Shown: positions 44,131-53,308, counted from the first letter of the stretch. The stretch: DNA of 64,000 bases from Lachnospiraceae bacterium (GCA_019421365.1 JAHZFJ010000009.1:1-64000), one strand, 5' to 3'. The notes: generated by a model not told the origin, from the sequence alone. Made by a program: numbers and translations.

Positions 44131-45177
44131 TTATATAAACCACTTTTTGGTTTTGTTAGCAAACTTAACAAGTAATAACATAACTGGTACTTCAACTAAT
44201 ACGCCAACGATTGTTGCCAAAGCAACTGGTGATGTTGCTCCAAATAATGCAATTGCAACTGCTACAGATAATTCAAAGAAGTTAGAGGCACCAATCATTC
44301 CTGCTGGCGCTGCGACATCATGAGGTAACTTCAATAATTTTGATGCAATATAAGCAATAAAAAATATGAAAACTGTCTGTATAATTAAAGGAATTGCTAT
44401 AAGTAAGATATGTGTAGGATTTTTTAGAATAATCTCACCTTGGAATGAAAATATGATAATCAAGGTTAGTAAAAGCCCAATTATAGTAGTATTATTGAAT
44501 TTCTGTATAAAAGTTTTATTAAAGTACTCTTCTCCTCTTTTCTTAATTACCCTCATTCTAGTAAAGATACCTCCTACAAGGGGTATAACAACAAATAGAA
44601 TTACTGATAAAAAGAGGGTATCCCAAGGTACAGATACATTAGATACACCTAAGAGAAACTTTACGATAGGAACAAATGCAACTAAGATAATCAAATCATT
44701 GGTTGCTACTTGAACTACCGTATATGCAGGATTCCCTTTGGTTAAATGGCTCCATACAAACACCATGGCTGTACAAGGTGCTGCGCCAAGTAAAACTGCA
44801 CCAGATAAGTAATCTTTAGCAAGATCAGGTGAAATATAATTTCTAAATATTATATAGAAAAATAGATATGCGATACCGAACATAGTAAACGGTTTAATTA
44901 ACCAATTGGTAATCCATGTTACAAACAAGCCTTTGGGATTACGTCCAACGTCCTTTATACTTTTGAAATCCACTTTCATCATCATAGGATAAATCATTAA
45001 CCATATTAGAATAGCAATTGGTATAGATACGTTGGCATATTCAAATTTTCCTAGTAGATTTGGTATTACAGGTAAGTATTTACCGATTACAATTCCAATA
45101 ATCATACAAAGGATTACCCAAATTGATAAATAGCGCTCGAAGAAACTGATTCCAGTAGAATTCTTATTAGTTTTCAT
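44131..45177 (-). CDS. acr3: Arsenite efflux permease, ACR3 family
   Basis: A 348-residue membrane protein with about ten helices. SIWVILCMIIGIVIGKYLP at the N-terminus, GAAPCTAMVFVW with the essential Cys, and ATNDLIILVAFVP are characteristic of ACR3 arsenite/H+ antiporters. The start is placed at ATG 45177, preceded by GGGAGGGG; an in-frame ATG at 45201 lies before that site. It overlaps the end of arsR by 11 bases, which indicates coupled translation. It exports As(III) in the arsR-acr3 operon. Confidence 0.93.
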   Translation of the reverse strand: MKTNKNSTGISFFERYLSIWVILCMIIGIVIGKYLPVIPNLLGKFEYANVSIPIAILIWLMIYPMMMKVDFKSIKDVGRNPKGLFVTWITNWLIKPFTMFGIAYLFFYIIFRNYISPDLAKDYLSGAVLLGAAPCTAMVFVWSHLTKGNPAYTVVQVATNDLIILVAFVPIVKFLLGVSNVSVPWDTLFLSVILFVVIPLVGGIFTRMRVIKKRGEEYFNKTFIQKFNNTTIIGLLLTLIIIFSFQGEIILKNPTHILLIAIPLIIQTVFIFFIAYIASKLLKLPHDVAAPAGMIGASNFFELSVAVAIALFGATSPVALATIVGVLVEVPVMLLLVKFANKTKKWFI

Positions 45178-45520
45178 CAGACCCCTCCCTTTTATTTTCA
45201 CAATTACAATCTGTATTTTTGCAATTTATGCAGATACATTTTTCTTTTGGTGTAATCACACCCATTAAAAAATACATCATTTGATTTGCTCGCTCTAAAT
45301 TAATGTGGTATCGCATCCAAGTTCCATCTTTACGTCCTACTACTAAGCCACAATCCATTAGATACTTCATATGATGTGACAGAGTTGGCTGTGAGAAATC
45401 AAATAATTTTAAAATATCACATGCACATTGTTCGCCGCATGATAAAATATCTAGAATTTTTAATCTATTGGGGTCAGCAATTGCTCTCATTAATTTAGAA
45501 CTTTCTTCGTATTGGTTCAT
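45167..45520 (-). CDS. arsR: ArsR-type arsenite-responsive repressor
   Basis: A 117-residue repressor with a winged helix: LKILDILSCGEQCACDILKL contains the Cys pair (CACD, the ELCVCDL-type arsenite site), followed by recognition helix FSQPTLSHHMKYL. The C-terminus is unusually rich in Cys (EKCICINCKNTDCNCENK), possibly an additional metal-binding tail. It controls its own operon through the dyad at 45569-45588, which fills the promoter spacer. Confidence 0.93.
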   Translation of the reverse strand: MNQYEESSKLMRAIADPNRLKILDILSCGEQCACDILKLFDFSQPTLSHHMKYLMDCGLVVGRKDGTWMRYHINLERANQMMYFLMGVITPKEKCICINCKNTDCNCENKREGSDEN

Positions 45521-45565
45521 GATTTCTCCTTTTTATTCTTTATATAAAGATGTTCGTTTATGTCT

Positions 45566-45594
45566 ATGATATAGATGAATATCTATATTGTCAA
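45566..45594 (-). promoter_or_regulatory. ars promoter with ArsR operator in the spacer
   Basis: On the minus strand, TTGACA (45594-45589), a 17-base spacer and TATCAT (45571-45566). The spacer is taken up by the perfect dyad ATATAGAT-GAAT-ATCTATAT (45569-45588 on plus), so a bound ArsR would block polymerase. Confidence 0.8.
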
Positions 45595-45690
45595 TACACG
45601 AAGTATCTATTTTGATATTCTAAATAATTATATATATACATTAATCAATAATCTATGCACATTACTGAGGAAAACTACATAGTGAATCAT

Positions 45691-45727
45691 AAAAAAATAG
45701 CAATGAACATGTCATTACTATTTTTTT
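45691..45727 (-). terminator. Terminator of the PAT-like acetyltransferase gene
   Basis: The outer arms AAAAAAATAG (45691-45700) and CTATTTTTTT (45718-45727) and inner arms AATGA and TCATT pair across one C-A mismatch. It separates this gene from arsR. Confidence 0.75.
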
Positions 45728-45729
45728 AA

Positions 45730-45749
45730 TATAGACTAATATCTATATA
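45730..45749. promoter_or_regulatory. Second ArsR-like dyad
   Basis: ATATAGAC-TA-ATATCTATAT is a near copy of the ars operator (one half-site base differs). It lies between the PAT-like gene's stop and its terminator, with no clear promoter beside it. Confidence 0.5.
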
Positions 45750-45793
45750 GTATATAATTTGTAGGTGGATTATTTTTTTATTTCACTTAAGTC

Positions 45794-46300
45794 TTATTCA
45801 GTTATTCCTACAGATTTACTTCTTCTTTCCATAAGAACTGTATTTCTCCATAAACCATCAACATCCTGAGCGATATTCTCTCTAGTACCAATAATGCGAA
45901 ATCCGCATTTTTTATGTAATGCTATACTTGCTTCATTTATCTCGAAAATACCAGATTGTAGTGTCCAAATACCGAGTTTTTCGGATTCTTCTATTACCTT
46001 GTTCATTAGTGCAGTACCAACATGCTGACCTTTTGCCCTTTGTGAGATATAAATGCTAACTTCGTTTACCCCACGGTACACATATCTACTACTCGTAGGT
46101 GATAATGTTACAAAACCTAAGATTTGGTCCTCTTCATCGGTAGCTACAAAACGACATTCCTTTAAATGACCATTGGACCATACTTCATAATCAGGTACCT
46201 CTGTTTGAAAAGTTGCTTTTTTGGTTGCTATACCTTCTCGATATATATTCTTAACACTTTCATAATCTTCCTCGTTCATGTTCCGGATTGTGAATACCAT
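45794..46300 (-). CDS. PAT/ArsN1-like GNAT acetyltransferase
   Basis: A 168-residue GNAT enzyme of the phosphinothricin acetyltransferase group: VKNIYREGIATKKATFQTEV near the start, VEVSIYI-like NEVSIYISQRAKGQHVG with the acetyl-CoA motif, and IALHKKCGFRIIGTREN at the end. Members of this group include ArsN1, which inactivates the arsenic-containing antibiotic arsinothricin and is often found in ars clusters. Here it lies next to arsR with an ArsR-like dyad behind it, which supports that role but does not prove it. Phosphinothricin or methionine sulfoximine are other substrates. AGGGGATC precedes the ATG. Confidence 0.85.
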   Translation of the reverse strand: MVFTIRNMNEEDYESVKNIYREGIATKKATFQTEVPDYEVWSNGHLKECRFVATDEEDQILGFVTLSPTSSRYVYRGVNEVSIYISQRAKGQHVGTALMNKVIEESEKLGIWTLQSGIFEINEASIALHKKCGFRIIGTRENIAQDVDGLWRNTVLMERRSKSVGITE

Positions 46301-46419
46301 TAATGATCCCCTTCAGTATTTGTTTTATTTTTACATAGTATATACTACTTACAAATTAATTACAATATCCATCTTGGTCACATGTAATTATAATATTACT
46401 GGTTCATAAGGATCAAAAC

Positions 46420-46452
46420 AAAAATGAGGCTGGTTATACCAACCTCATTTTT
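46420..46452 (-). terminator. Terminator of the Ca-ATPase-like gene
   Basis: AAAAATGAGG (46420-46429) pairs with CCTCATTTTT (46443-46452), extended by TGGT/ACCA. On the minus strand it is followed by GTTTTG. Confidence 0.85.
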
Positions 46453-46563
46453 AAATGTTCTTTACTACAATAATTAAATCATAACGATGTTCATATAACA
46501 TTTATCTATCAAAAACCGGCTGTTTCTATTGGTAATCGTAGATTTATGCTTAGTACTGTTTAT

Positions 46564-49242
46564 TTAGATATCCAGTTCTCTACGCTTAATTAATCTTCTC
46601 TTATATTGCTGTAACATACCATAGTTGTCAATAAACTTACCAATTTCTGCTACGATAGTCGGTAACACGGATAAACCTATTACTATAAGCCAGTGGGTAA
46701 GACCAATTGGCTCAATTCCGAATATATTACCAAACCCTGGTATTAAAACAATGAGTGCAAATAATACAATCATTGCTATAGAACTATACACCATAGGCAT
46801 ATTTTCTTTCATTCTGTAATGAAGAATTGATTTACGACTTCTTACAGTAAATACATGTAAGATAGAGGACCAACCAAGAATTAAAAATGACATACTTTGA
46901 CCAATTTCATGAGAAGGTATGAAATCACCAGATGGCACAACATAGGTTCCTAAATAATAACCGACTAATACAATTGCAGAACATATAACTGTCTGTCTTA
47001 TAATAACTTTAATTAAATTTCTATTAAAGAAACTTTCATTCCTACCAATTGGCTTCCTCGCCATGATACGAGAGTCAGATACTTCTTTTGCTAAGCAAAT
47101 TCCTGGGATACCATCACCTAGAACGTTAATCAGTAATAACATAACTGGTGTTACCGGAAATCCCCATCCAATGAGCTGTGCTCCTAACATAATGATTATT
47201 TCTGATATATTACAAACAAGAAGGAAATAAATCGTTTTTCGTATATTAGAAAAAACATTGCGACCTTCGTGTACAGCGTCAACGATAGAAGCAAAATTAT
47301 CATCCGCTAATACCATATCTGCGGCACTTTTTGCAACTTCTGTTCCATTCTTGCCCATGGCAACTCCTACATCCGCTGCTTTTAGGGCCGGCGCATCATT
47401 TACACCATCACCTGTCATTACTACCACTTCACCATTTTCTTGCCAAGCCTCTACAATACGGATTTTATCCTCTGGTGTAACACGTGCATATACAGAATAT
47501 TCATGAATGGAATTATATAGTTCTTCATCACTCATTTCCGATAATTGCTCACCTGTAATTACTTTTTCACCATCATTTAATAATCCAATATCTTTTGCAA
47601 TGGCTGTCGCAGTTGAGATATGATCACCTGTAATCATGACGGTACGGATACCTGCTTTTTTTGCAGCTGCAATAGCTGTTTTACTTTCTGGACGAGGTGG
47701 ATCGATAATTCCGATTAGTCCAATTAACTTCAGATCATTTTCTACCGTTTCTAATTCATCATCTTCTGGTAAAACATCAATATGTTTTTGTGCAATAGCA
47801 ATTACTCTCAATGCTTCTTTTGTAAATGAATCATGAATGTGTTTCGTTAATTCTTTTTCATCTCTATCCTCTAATAATGGCATCCAATCCAAAGCACCTT
47901 TCGACAGCACCAAATATCCACCGTCTGGATCCTTATGAATCGTTGTCATTCGCTTACGCGTTGAAGAAAACGGAATTTCTTTCACACGAGGCCATAAAGC
48001 AGTTACGTCTTCTTTTCTTCGGCCTTTTATATCCATCAGTTTCATAATCGCTTTTTCTGTTGCATCGCCTATAAGATGTTTGTTTCCTTGCTCATCTATT
48101 TCTACGGTGGCGTTACTTGCTAAAGATAATTGATCTAACATAAGGAACTGATTATCAGAAAATGTATCAGTTGCTGCTATCACTTCTTCTGATTTGCTCC
48201 ATAGCTTCATAACAGTCATTTGATTTTGTGTTAAGGTTCCTGTTTTATCAGAACAGATAACAGAAGTGCTGCCTAAGGTTTCTACTGCCGATAGTTTACG
48301 AATAATGGCATTTTTGTCAACCATTTTCTTTACACCATTAGACAGTGATAAAGTTACAATTAAAGAAAGAGTTTCTGGTACAGCTGCTACAGCTAGAGAC
48401 ACAGCCGACATTATTAGATGCCATACACTATCACCACGTAGTAAACCAACGGCTAAAAGCATAATAGCAGATATGATTGCGATTAGACTTATTATTTTTC
48501 CTATTTTGTTAAGTCTGACTTGCAATGGGGTCATCATTTTGTGTGTATTATTTAGATATCCTGCAATTATTCCCATCTGGGTATGCATTCCCGTTTCTGT
48601 AATGACACAAACTCCATTACCCGCTGTTACAAGACAGCCAGAAAACACCATGTTGTTTTGATCACCAATGCCCACTTTTTCCTGTTCAATAAGGTCAGAA
48701 TTCTTTTCTGAAGCCTCACTTTCTCCAGTTAATGAAGATTCATCAATATGTAAATCAACGGCTTTGAGTAATCGTCCATCTGCGGGCACTAAATCACCGG
48801 CTTTTAGTATTACAATATCACCAGGTACTAAATCTGTGCTGCTTATCTCCTTTTGTATTCCGTCTCTAAGAACTAGACAGGTTGGGGAATTCATATTAAT
48901 TAGGGCCTCTAAAGACTTTTCCGCACTACTTTCTTGTGTAATAGCTAATACAATATTTAAAATTACAATACTTAGTATTACCATCGGCTCTAAGAATCCC
49001 GAACTTTCTTTTATAGATAGTATAAAGGAAAGAGCAACAGCAGTTAATAATATTATAGTAGAAATATCCTTTAGCTGATGCAATATTTTAGAAATTAATG
49101 ATTCCTTTTTAGCTTTATCAAATTCATTTTTTCCGAAATCCAATTGTTTTCTTAATGCTTCTTCCGATGTTAGTCCAGCTGATTCATCCGTTATCAGCAT
49201 CTTCAATACCGTTTGCTGATCTTTATTATACCAATTGCTCAT
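46564..49242 (-). CDS. P2-type cation ATPase (calcium pump-like)
   Basis: An 892-residue cation pump from ATG 49242; an in-frame GTG at 49257 is possible and neither has a strong ribosome site. Motifs in order: SSLTGESEAS, VPETLS in the fourth helix (Glu kept), SDKTGTLTQNQ with the phosphorylated Asp, SKGALDW for ATP, MTGDGVNDAPALKAADVG, and INVLGDGIPG in the sixth helix. Compared with SERCA the sixth-helix Thr of the Ca site is Gly while Asn and Asp remain, so ion choice may differ. It is about 0.4 kb downstream of a MarR gene with a tiny ORF between. Confidence 0.88.
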   Translation of the reverse strand: MSNWYNKDQQTVLKMLITDESAGLTSEEALRKQLDFGKNEFDKAKKESLISKILHQLKDISTIILLTAVALSFILSIKESSGFLEPMVILSIVILNIVLAITQESSAEKSLEALINMNSPTCLVLRDGIQKEISSTDLVPGDIVILKAGDLVPADGRLLKAVDLHIDESSLTGESEASEKNSDLIEQEKVGIGDQNNMVFSGCLVTAGNGVCVITETGMHTQMGIIAGYLNNTHKMMTPLQVRLNKIGKIISLIAIISAIMLLAVGLLRGDSVWHLIMSAVSLAVAAVPETLSLIVTLSLSNGVKKMVDKNAIIRKLSAVETLGSTSVICSDKTGTLTQNQMTVMKLWSKSEEVIAATDTFSDNQFLMLDQLSLASNATVEIDEQGNKHLIGDATEKAIMKLMDIKGRRKEDVTALWPRVKEIPFSSTRKRMTTIHKDPDGGYLVLSKGALDWMPLLEDRDEKELTKHIHDSFTKEALRVIAIAQKHIDVLPEDDELETVENDLKLIGLIGIIDPPRPESKTAIAAAKKAGIRTVMITGDHISTATAIAKDIGLLNDGEKVITGEQLSEMSDEELYNSIHEYSVYARVTPEDKIRIVEAWQENGEVVVMTGDGVNDAPALKAADVGVAMGKNGTEVAKSAADMVLADDNFASIVDAVHEGRNVFSNIRKTIYFLLVCNISEIIIMLGAQLIGWGFPVTPVMLLLINVLGDGIPGICLAKEVSDSRIMARKPIGRNESFFNRNLIKVIIRQTVICSAIVLVGYYLGTYVVPSGDFIPSHEIGQSMSFLILGWSSILHVFTVRSRKSILHYRMKENMPMVYSSIAMIVLFALIVLIPGFGNIFGIEPIGLTHWLIVIGLSVLPTIVAEIGKFIDNYGMLQQYKRRLIKRRELDI

Positions 49243-49449
49243 ATAATCACGTCTCACTTTCTAAGCGGAGGATAAATCGGAAATTGCATGATTTTTAATC
49301 TTTCTTCAAATTTATGTCACTGTATCTAATAAATTTCTTATTCTAATCATACATTTCCTATCTCCATTTGTTAAAATTTTCGTTTTCATGTTCTTTCTCT
49401 CTTTTCTTAAATTACTTAATAACTGATTCTATCATTTTTTGATCAATTA

Positions 49450-49566
49450 TTAACATTCAATATTGTCTTCATACTCAATACTTTTCAAAAAAGGTATTCC
49501 AGACGTTTTCATACTATTAATGCTACCTGATATATATCCTTGATGCGTCGTTTTGAATTTTACCAT
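49450..49566 (-). CDS. 38-residue small ORF with strong ribosome site
   Basis: On the minus strand AGAAAGGAGG lies just before ATG 49566, followed by 38 codons starting MVKFKTTHQGYISGSINSMK and ending with NIEC, TAA at 49450-49452. No membrane segment is predicted and no family is recognised. A MarR-type dyad sits 18-31 bases upstream. It could be a real small protein in the marR-ATPase unit or the remnant of a larger gene. The rest of 49258-49632 shows no gene. Confidence 0.45.
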   Translation of the reverse strand: MVKFKTTHQGYISGSINSMKTSGIPFLKSIEYEDNIEC

Positions 49567-49583
49567 AGGCCTCCTTTCTAATA

Positions 49584-49597
49584 GTTCATTAATAAAC
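49584..49597. promoter_or_regulatory. MarR-type dyad (site 2)
   Basis: GTTCA-TTAA-TAAAC, part of a larger hairpin CTAATAGTT / AACTATTAG. It matches the site upstream of marR at 50091-50104 in half-site and spacing. Confidence 0.55.
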
Positions 49598-49632
49598 TAT
49601 TAGGCTATATAATAAATACTAATTAAATAGTA

Positions 49633-50070
49633 TTATTTATTTAAGTCTTCACTTATGTTTTGGGTTATTTTTTTTGCTATTCTTATTAATACCTGTCTCT
49701 CTTCTTCAGTTACATTTTTAAATAATATATCAAATATTTGATTTCTAATCATTTCAATTTCATCTATAATAGGCCTTGCTATATCTGTTAATCTTAGATG
49801 GAAACGTCTTCTATCCTGGCAATCCTCTATTACTGATATGTATTTTTTTTGAGTTAAATCATCGATTGAATTTGAAATATGAGCTTTTGAAATATACTGG
49901 ATCGTTGCAATATCTCTAGCAGTGTCATTTTCACCACAATTAGATATAAAATTAAGTATTTCAATTTCGATTTTCTTTAAATCATATTTTTTCATAATTC
50001 CTTCATAATTCTTTTCATAGAATTTTTTGAATTGATGGCCACTCATAAGCAAATCTAATTCATTTATCAT
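49633..50070 (-). CDS. MarR-family regulator
   Basis: A 145-residue regulator with a winged helix: YDLKKIEIEILNFISNCGEN, recognition region DIATIQYISKAHISNSIDDL and wing EDCQDRRRFHLRLTD. The DRR turn is typical of MarR proteins. It faces the same way as the small ORF and the calcium pump-like gene. Two matching GTTCA-N4-T(G/A)AAC dyads, one after its own promoter and one ahead of the small ORF, suggest it controls itself and the genes behind it. No ligand can be read from the sequence. Confidence 0.9.
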   Translation of the reverse strand: MINELDLLMSGHQFKKFYEKNYEGIMKKYDLKKIEIEILNFISNCGENDTARDIATIQYISKAHISNSIDDLTQKKYISVIEDCQDRRRFHLRLTDIARPIIDEIEMIRNQIFDILFKNVTEEERQVLIRIAKKITQNISEDLNK

Positions 50071-50090
50071 TTTAATTACCTCTTATAATT

Positions 50091-50146
50091 GTTCATTTGT
50101 GAACTAGTTTTTTAACAGTATATATTTACAAAATATGATATGTCAA
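50091..50146 (-). promoter_or_regulatory. marR promoter and operator (site 1)
   Basis: On the minus strand TTGACA (50146-50141), an 18-base spacer and TATACT (50122-50117). The perfect dyad GTTCA-TTTG-TGAAC (50091-50104) lies just downstream of the expected start of transcription near 50110. Confidence 0.65.
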
Positions 50147-50324
50147 GAAAAATTATCACAATTTTCTCATATATACAGATTTTAATTTATATTTTATAAA
50201 TATTTAAGATTATTTTTCAGAAATATAATTTAATATCGTAAATATTATGTTGTTTGATGAAATTAATAATTAAATTGTTGGAATATTTAAATATTTCTAA
50301 TAATAGCAATTAGAAAAGGATTGC

Positions 50325-50353
50325 CTCCTATACTGTATAGGATACAATCCTTT
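50325..50353 (-). terminator. Terminator of the nitroreductase gene
   Basis: AAAGGATTG (50325-50333) pairs with CAATCCTTT (50345-50353), with further internal pairing of TATAC/GTATA. On the minus strand TTTTCTAATT follows. Confidence 0.75.
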
Positions 50354-50426
50354 CAGATTAATTAATTATTTTTTTATAGCTGTCATGAGTATACTAAGCA
50401 TACTTCTCTCTATTTATTCTAATCTT

Positions 50427-50960
50427 CTATTTAATCATATTGTACGATACTATGTCGTCAAGTGATTTGAATTCAAAATGCCCAGGAAATGGCTTAGAAT
50501 TCTCATCGGGATAGCCCATAACAAGCAGAGCGACCGGTGCAATATTGTCAGGGATCGAGAACTCCTCAATGATTGCTTCGGGAATAAAATGCATAACCCA
50601 CGTCGTACCCACTCCAAGTGAATAAGCCTCAAGCATCATATGTGTTGTAACGATACTCGCGTCAACATCGCCGCTAGTCTTGCCGTCATATTCTCGTTGC
50701 CAACATTCATTCCTATCATAGCAGATAAGCATCGCACAAGGAGCATTGAAGTGGCATACCGTACACTTTCTAAGTTTGGTTATGGCTTCCTCATTATTAA
50801 TTACTAAAATCCGTTGTGGTTGGCGATTGCAAGCGGTTGGCGCTAAGTGGCCCGCTTTTAGTATTTTGTCTATAGTATCTTGATCTATAGCCTTTTCAGT
50901 AAACTTACGAACCGAATATCGTTCCTCTACTAGTTTCAAAAAATCCATATTTTTATTCAT
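50427..50960 (-). CDS. Nitroreductase-family flavoprotein
   Basis: A 177-residue FMN oxidoreductase. VEERYSVRKFTEKAIDQDTI is the family's N-terminal FMN phosphate-binding motif, KAGHLAPTACNRQPQRILV follows, and the second half has GVGTTWVMHF and VALLVMGYP. AAGGAGG precedes the ATG. It may reduce nitroaromatics, quinones or flavins with NAD(P)H. It is monocistronic. Confidence 0.88.
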   Translation of the reverse strand: MNKNMDFLKLVEERYSVRKFTEKAIDQDTIDKILKAGHLAPTACNRQPQRILVINNEEAITKLRKCTVCHFNAPCAMLICYDRNECWQREYDGKTSGDVDASIVTTHMMLEAYSLGVGTTWVMHFIPEAIIEEFSIPDNIAPVALLVMGYPDENSKPFPGHFEFKSLDDIVSYNMIK

Positions 50961-51009
50961 TAAAATCCTCCTTATTTAGTTGATACGCACACTACTTATC
51001 ATTATTTAG

Positions 51010-51486
51010 TTAACAATTCCATTCCATAAAACCCGCCGTAAATGGTAAATGATCAAACTTTTGTGTTCCTTTATGAACAAAACCATTTGAACTATACCAA
51101 TTCTTTAAGACTGTGCTATCTTCAATAATTCCTAATGTAATTCTAGTTCCACCCCATTCAAGGACTTTCTCTTTTGCATAATCTAGCAAAATTTTCCCAT
51201 GACCATTATGTCTATATTCAGGGAGTATCGAAAGATTATGGAGCTCATAAATCGTATCTTCTTCACTAGATAATGAGAAGTAACCAATAATGTGTTCGTT
51301 ATGTACTAATCCAAACATATGAAATCCCCACTCATAGTAAGCTTGGAGTTTTTCAAGTTTCATAAAACTTGTATGCGTTGGACAATTCTCCTCTGTAAGA
51401 CCAAATTCGTTAGCTACGGTAGCAAAACTTTTATGAATTATATCCAAGCATTCCGGTAATTGATTCTTGTCTATTGATACTATCAT
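51010..51486 (-). CDS. GNAT-family N-acetyltransferase
   Basis: A 158-residue GNAT protein with motif A LSILPEYRHNGHGKILLDYA (RHNGHG binds acetyl-CoA) and motif B VLKNWYSSNGFVHKGTQKF. The N-terminus DIIHKSFATVANEFGL and internal YYEWGFHMFGL are typical of small-molecule acetyltransferases. GAGG precedes the ATG. The substrate is unknown. Confidence 0.85.
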   Translation of the reverse strand: MIVSIDKNQLPECLDIIHKSFATVANEFGLTEENCPTHTSFMKLEKLQAYYEWGFHMFGLVHNEHIIGYFSLSSEEDTIYELHNLSILPEYRHNGHGKILLDYAKEKVLEWGGTRITLGIIEDSTVLKNWYSSNGFVHKGTQKFDHLPFTAGFMEWNC

Positions 51487-51584
51487 TTTACATACCTCAT
51501 GGTTTATTCTTTAACTATCACGATTTCCTTACAACTAATATTAATACGCTCGGTTTTTCATCAAAAACAAAGAATCTCTTTAAT

Positions 51585-52115
51585 TTAAAGTCGTATCCAA
51601 TAACGCTTCAGTACAGTATCATCTACACAAATTTCCTTTTCAAATACTCCACCATTTGCAACAATAATTTTTTCACTAGCTATATTATCACTAGCACAAG
51701 TAATCATGACTTTATCTAAACCATAATTCTTGCAGTTTCGTAGGTTTTGCCTTAGCATCTCCTTGGCATACCCATTCTTCCTTTCATTTGGCCGAACAGA
51801 GTAACCGATATGACCACCCCATACACTTAAAATAGGGTGATCGATGTGATGTCTAAAATCAATTACTCCAACAATTTTATTATCAGAAATGCGAACAGCA
51901 ATATAGATATCTGATGGTACCATTTCATTTGGGCAAGTCTCATCATCTCCCATCATATTTATCGTTTCTATCCATTCATTAGCCGATAAACATTCTTCTA
52001 AATTATAGCAACCCGCAAAACTGTCCATATCATTGCTATCTAATATTTCTTGCCGAAATTTCAGAATATCATCTGCGTATTCCATTGTTGGCTTTTTCAG
52101 CAAAATCTCATTCAT
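51585..52115 (-). CDS. GNAT-family N-acetyltransferase
   Basis: A 176-residue GNAT protein. It has HIGYSVRPNERKNGYAKEML as the acetyl-CoA motif and ASEKIIVANGGVFEKEI near the C-terminus, the pattern of the YjdJ/RimL-like group that carries a conserved VGVIDFRHHID strand. GGAAAGG precedes the ATG. It is 98 bases upstream, in transcription order, of the GNAT gene at 51010 and the two are not very similar. Confidence 0.85.
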   Translation of the reverse strand: MNEILLKKPTMEYADDILKFRQEILDSNDMDSFAGCYNLEECLSANEWIETINMMGDDETCPNEMVPSDIYIAVRISDNKIVGVIDFRHHIDHPILSVWGGHIGYSVRPNERKNGYAKEMLRQNLRNCKNYGLDKVMITCASDNIASEKIIVANGGVFEKEICVDDTVLKRYWIRL

Positions 52116-52271
52116 AATTTGTATCCTTTCCTAGATATATGTAGTCTTCAATCCGTTTAACAACATGTCTTTCTTTTGACTTATCTTGTATAATAACAAA
52201 ACCTTTATAGTCAGCCATTATATATAAGTGAAGTACTAGTAACTAAAGTGAGGAATAAATCTGGTGAATAT

Positions 52272-53201
52272 TCACTTTACCCCTTCCTTATCACATCGTT
52301 TACGCCAGTTCATCAACCAATTAAACTGTTTATCAATAAATAGTTCGTCAATACAGTCCATTCCGTATATTTCCAAAATGGTTGCTTGAAGTTGATAATG
52401 ACGTATTGCTATGAAATTATAAAAAGATTTTAACTCTGCGTCAGATAAAGAGATACATTTGGAGTAGCCTTTGAGGAATCGATAGAAAATTGATGTTGAA
52501 TAATCAAAGTCCTTAGGGCTAAATTCAAAGTAGTTGGTTGTGTCACACATAACCATAATATCAAACATACGAGGTGCATAACATGAAGTATCAAAATCAA
52601 GTATGTATATTATGTTGTCCGGAGTTATTAAAAGGTTTCCCCTATGTAGATCACCGTGACAGTATCCATAAGGCAAATCCATTACACATTCCCATAAGTG
52701 ATTGCCAAGCTCTACATATTTGGCCGTTTTACTTTCAGAGTAACCTTTTGCCTTAATGAAAGATATATATCTATCTATAAAATAAGTTTTATCTCTAACA
52801 ATCTTCTCTCCAGTATATCCTTGCATTATCAGATGAAATCTACCTATAAGGTCACCAATATCCTCCGCCTTTTCATCGATATCGGGTTCTTCACCATTGA
52901 TGTACTCATATAAAATGAACATGCTTTGTGTGTCACCATCGTTGATTGTCAAAAAAGGTTGCTCGTCCGTCGTATTAATGATTTTAGGTACAGGGAAATC
53001 ATTTGTTTCAAGATATTGGATTATATCAACTGACTGCTTTATTGTATCCATAAATGTCTTGTTGGTTATTTTTAATAGATACTTTTTGTTCTTGCAAAAC
53101 ACTATATAGGTTGTTCCTCCACCATCACGGAGAAATTCAATAGACTCGATTTCAAGCGCATAATTACTGCGTAATGTATTCAAAATCATTGGATTAATCA
53201 T
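52272..53201 (-). CDS. Aminoglycoside phosphotransferase-family kinase
   Basis: A 309-residue kinase-fold protein. The N-terminal lobe has GGGTTYIVFCKNKKYLLKI with the ATP-binding Lys, and the C-terminal lobe has catalytic YGYCHGDLHRGNLL and metal-binding YILDFDTSC. This is the APH/choline kinase/homoserine kinase ThrB2-like group. The start is placed at ATG 53201, with GGGGGAG 3 bases upstream; an in-frame ATG at 53234 and one at 53189 are alternatives. It may phosphorylate an antibiotic or a metabolite such as an amino alcohol or sugar. Confidence 0.82.
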   Translation of the reverse strand: MINPMILNTLRSNYALEIESIEFLRDGGGTTYIVFCKNKKYLLKITNKTFMDTIKQSVDIIQYLETNDFPVPKIINTTDEQPFLTINDGDTQSMFILYEYINGEEPDIDEKAEDIGDLIGRFHLIMQGYTGEKIVRDKTYFIDRYISFIKAKGYSESKTAKYVELGNHLWECVMDLPYGYCHGDLHRGNLLITPDNIIYILDFDTSCYAPRMFDIMVMCDTTNYFEFSPKDFDYSTSIFYRFLKGYSKCISLSDAELKSFYNFIAIRHYQLQATILEIYGMDCIDELFIDKQFNWLMNWRKRCDKEGVK

Positions 53202-53308
53202 TAGCTCCCCCAATACTGTAATAAATAAGTTCATAATCTACCTTCGCAATTTTGAAGGGTAAAATGGTGAATGATTCAGCCACTTTATTTACAATTTTCA
53301 TCTCATGT

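Larger units (their letters stand above)
50071..50426. other. Intergenic region between marR and the nitroreductase gene
   Basis: It contains the marR promoter and operator and, near 50325, the nitroreductase terminator. The remainder is AT-rich without visible genes. Confidence 0.6.
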
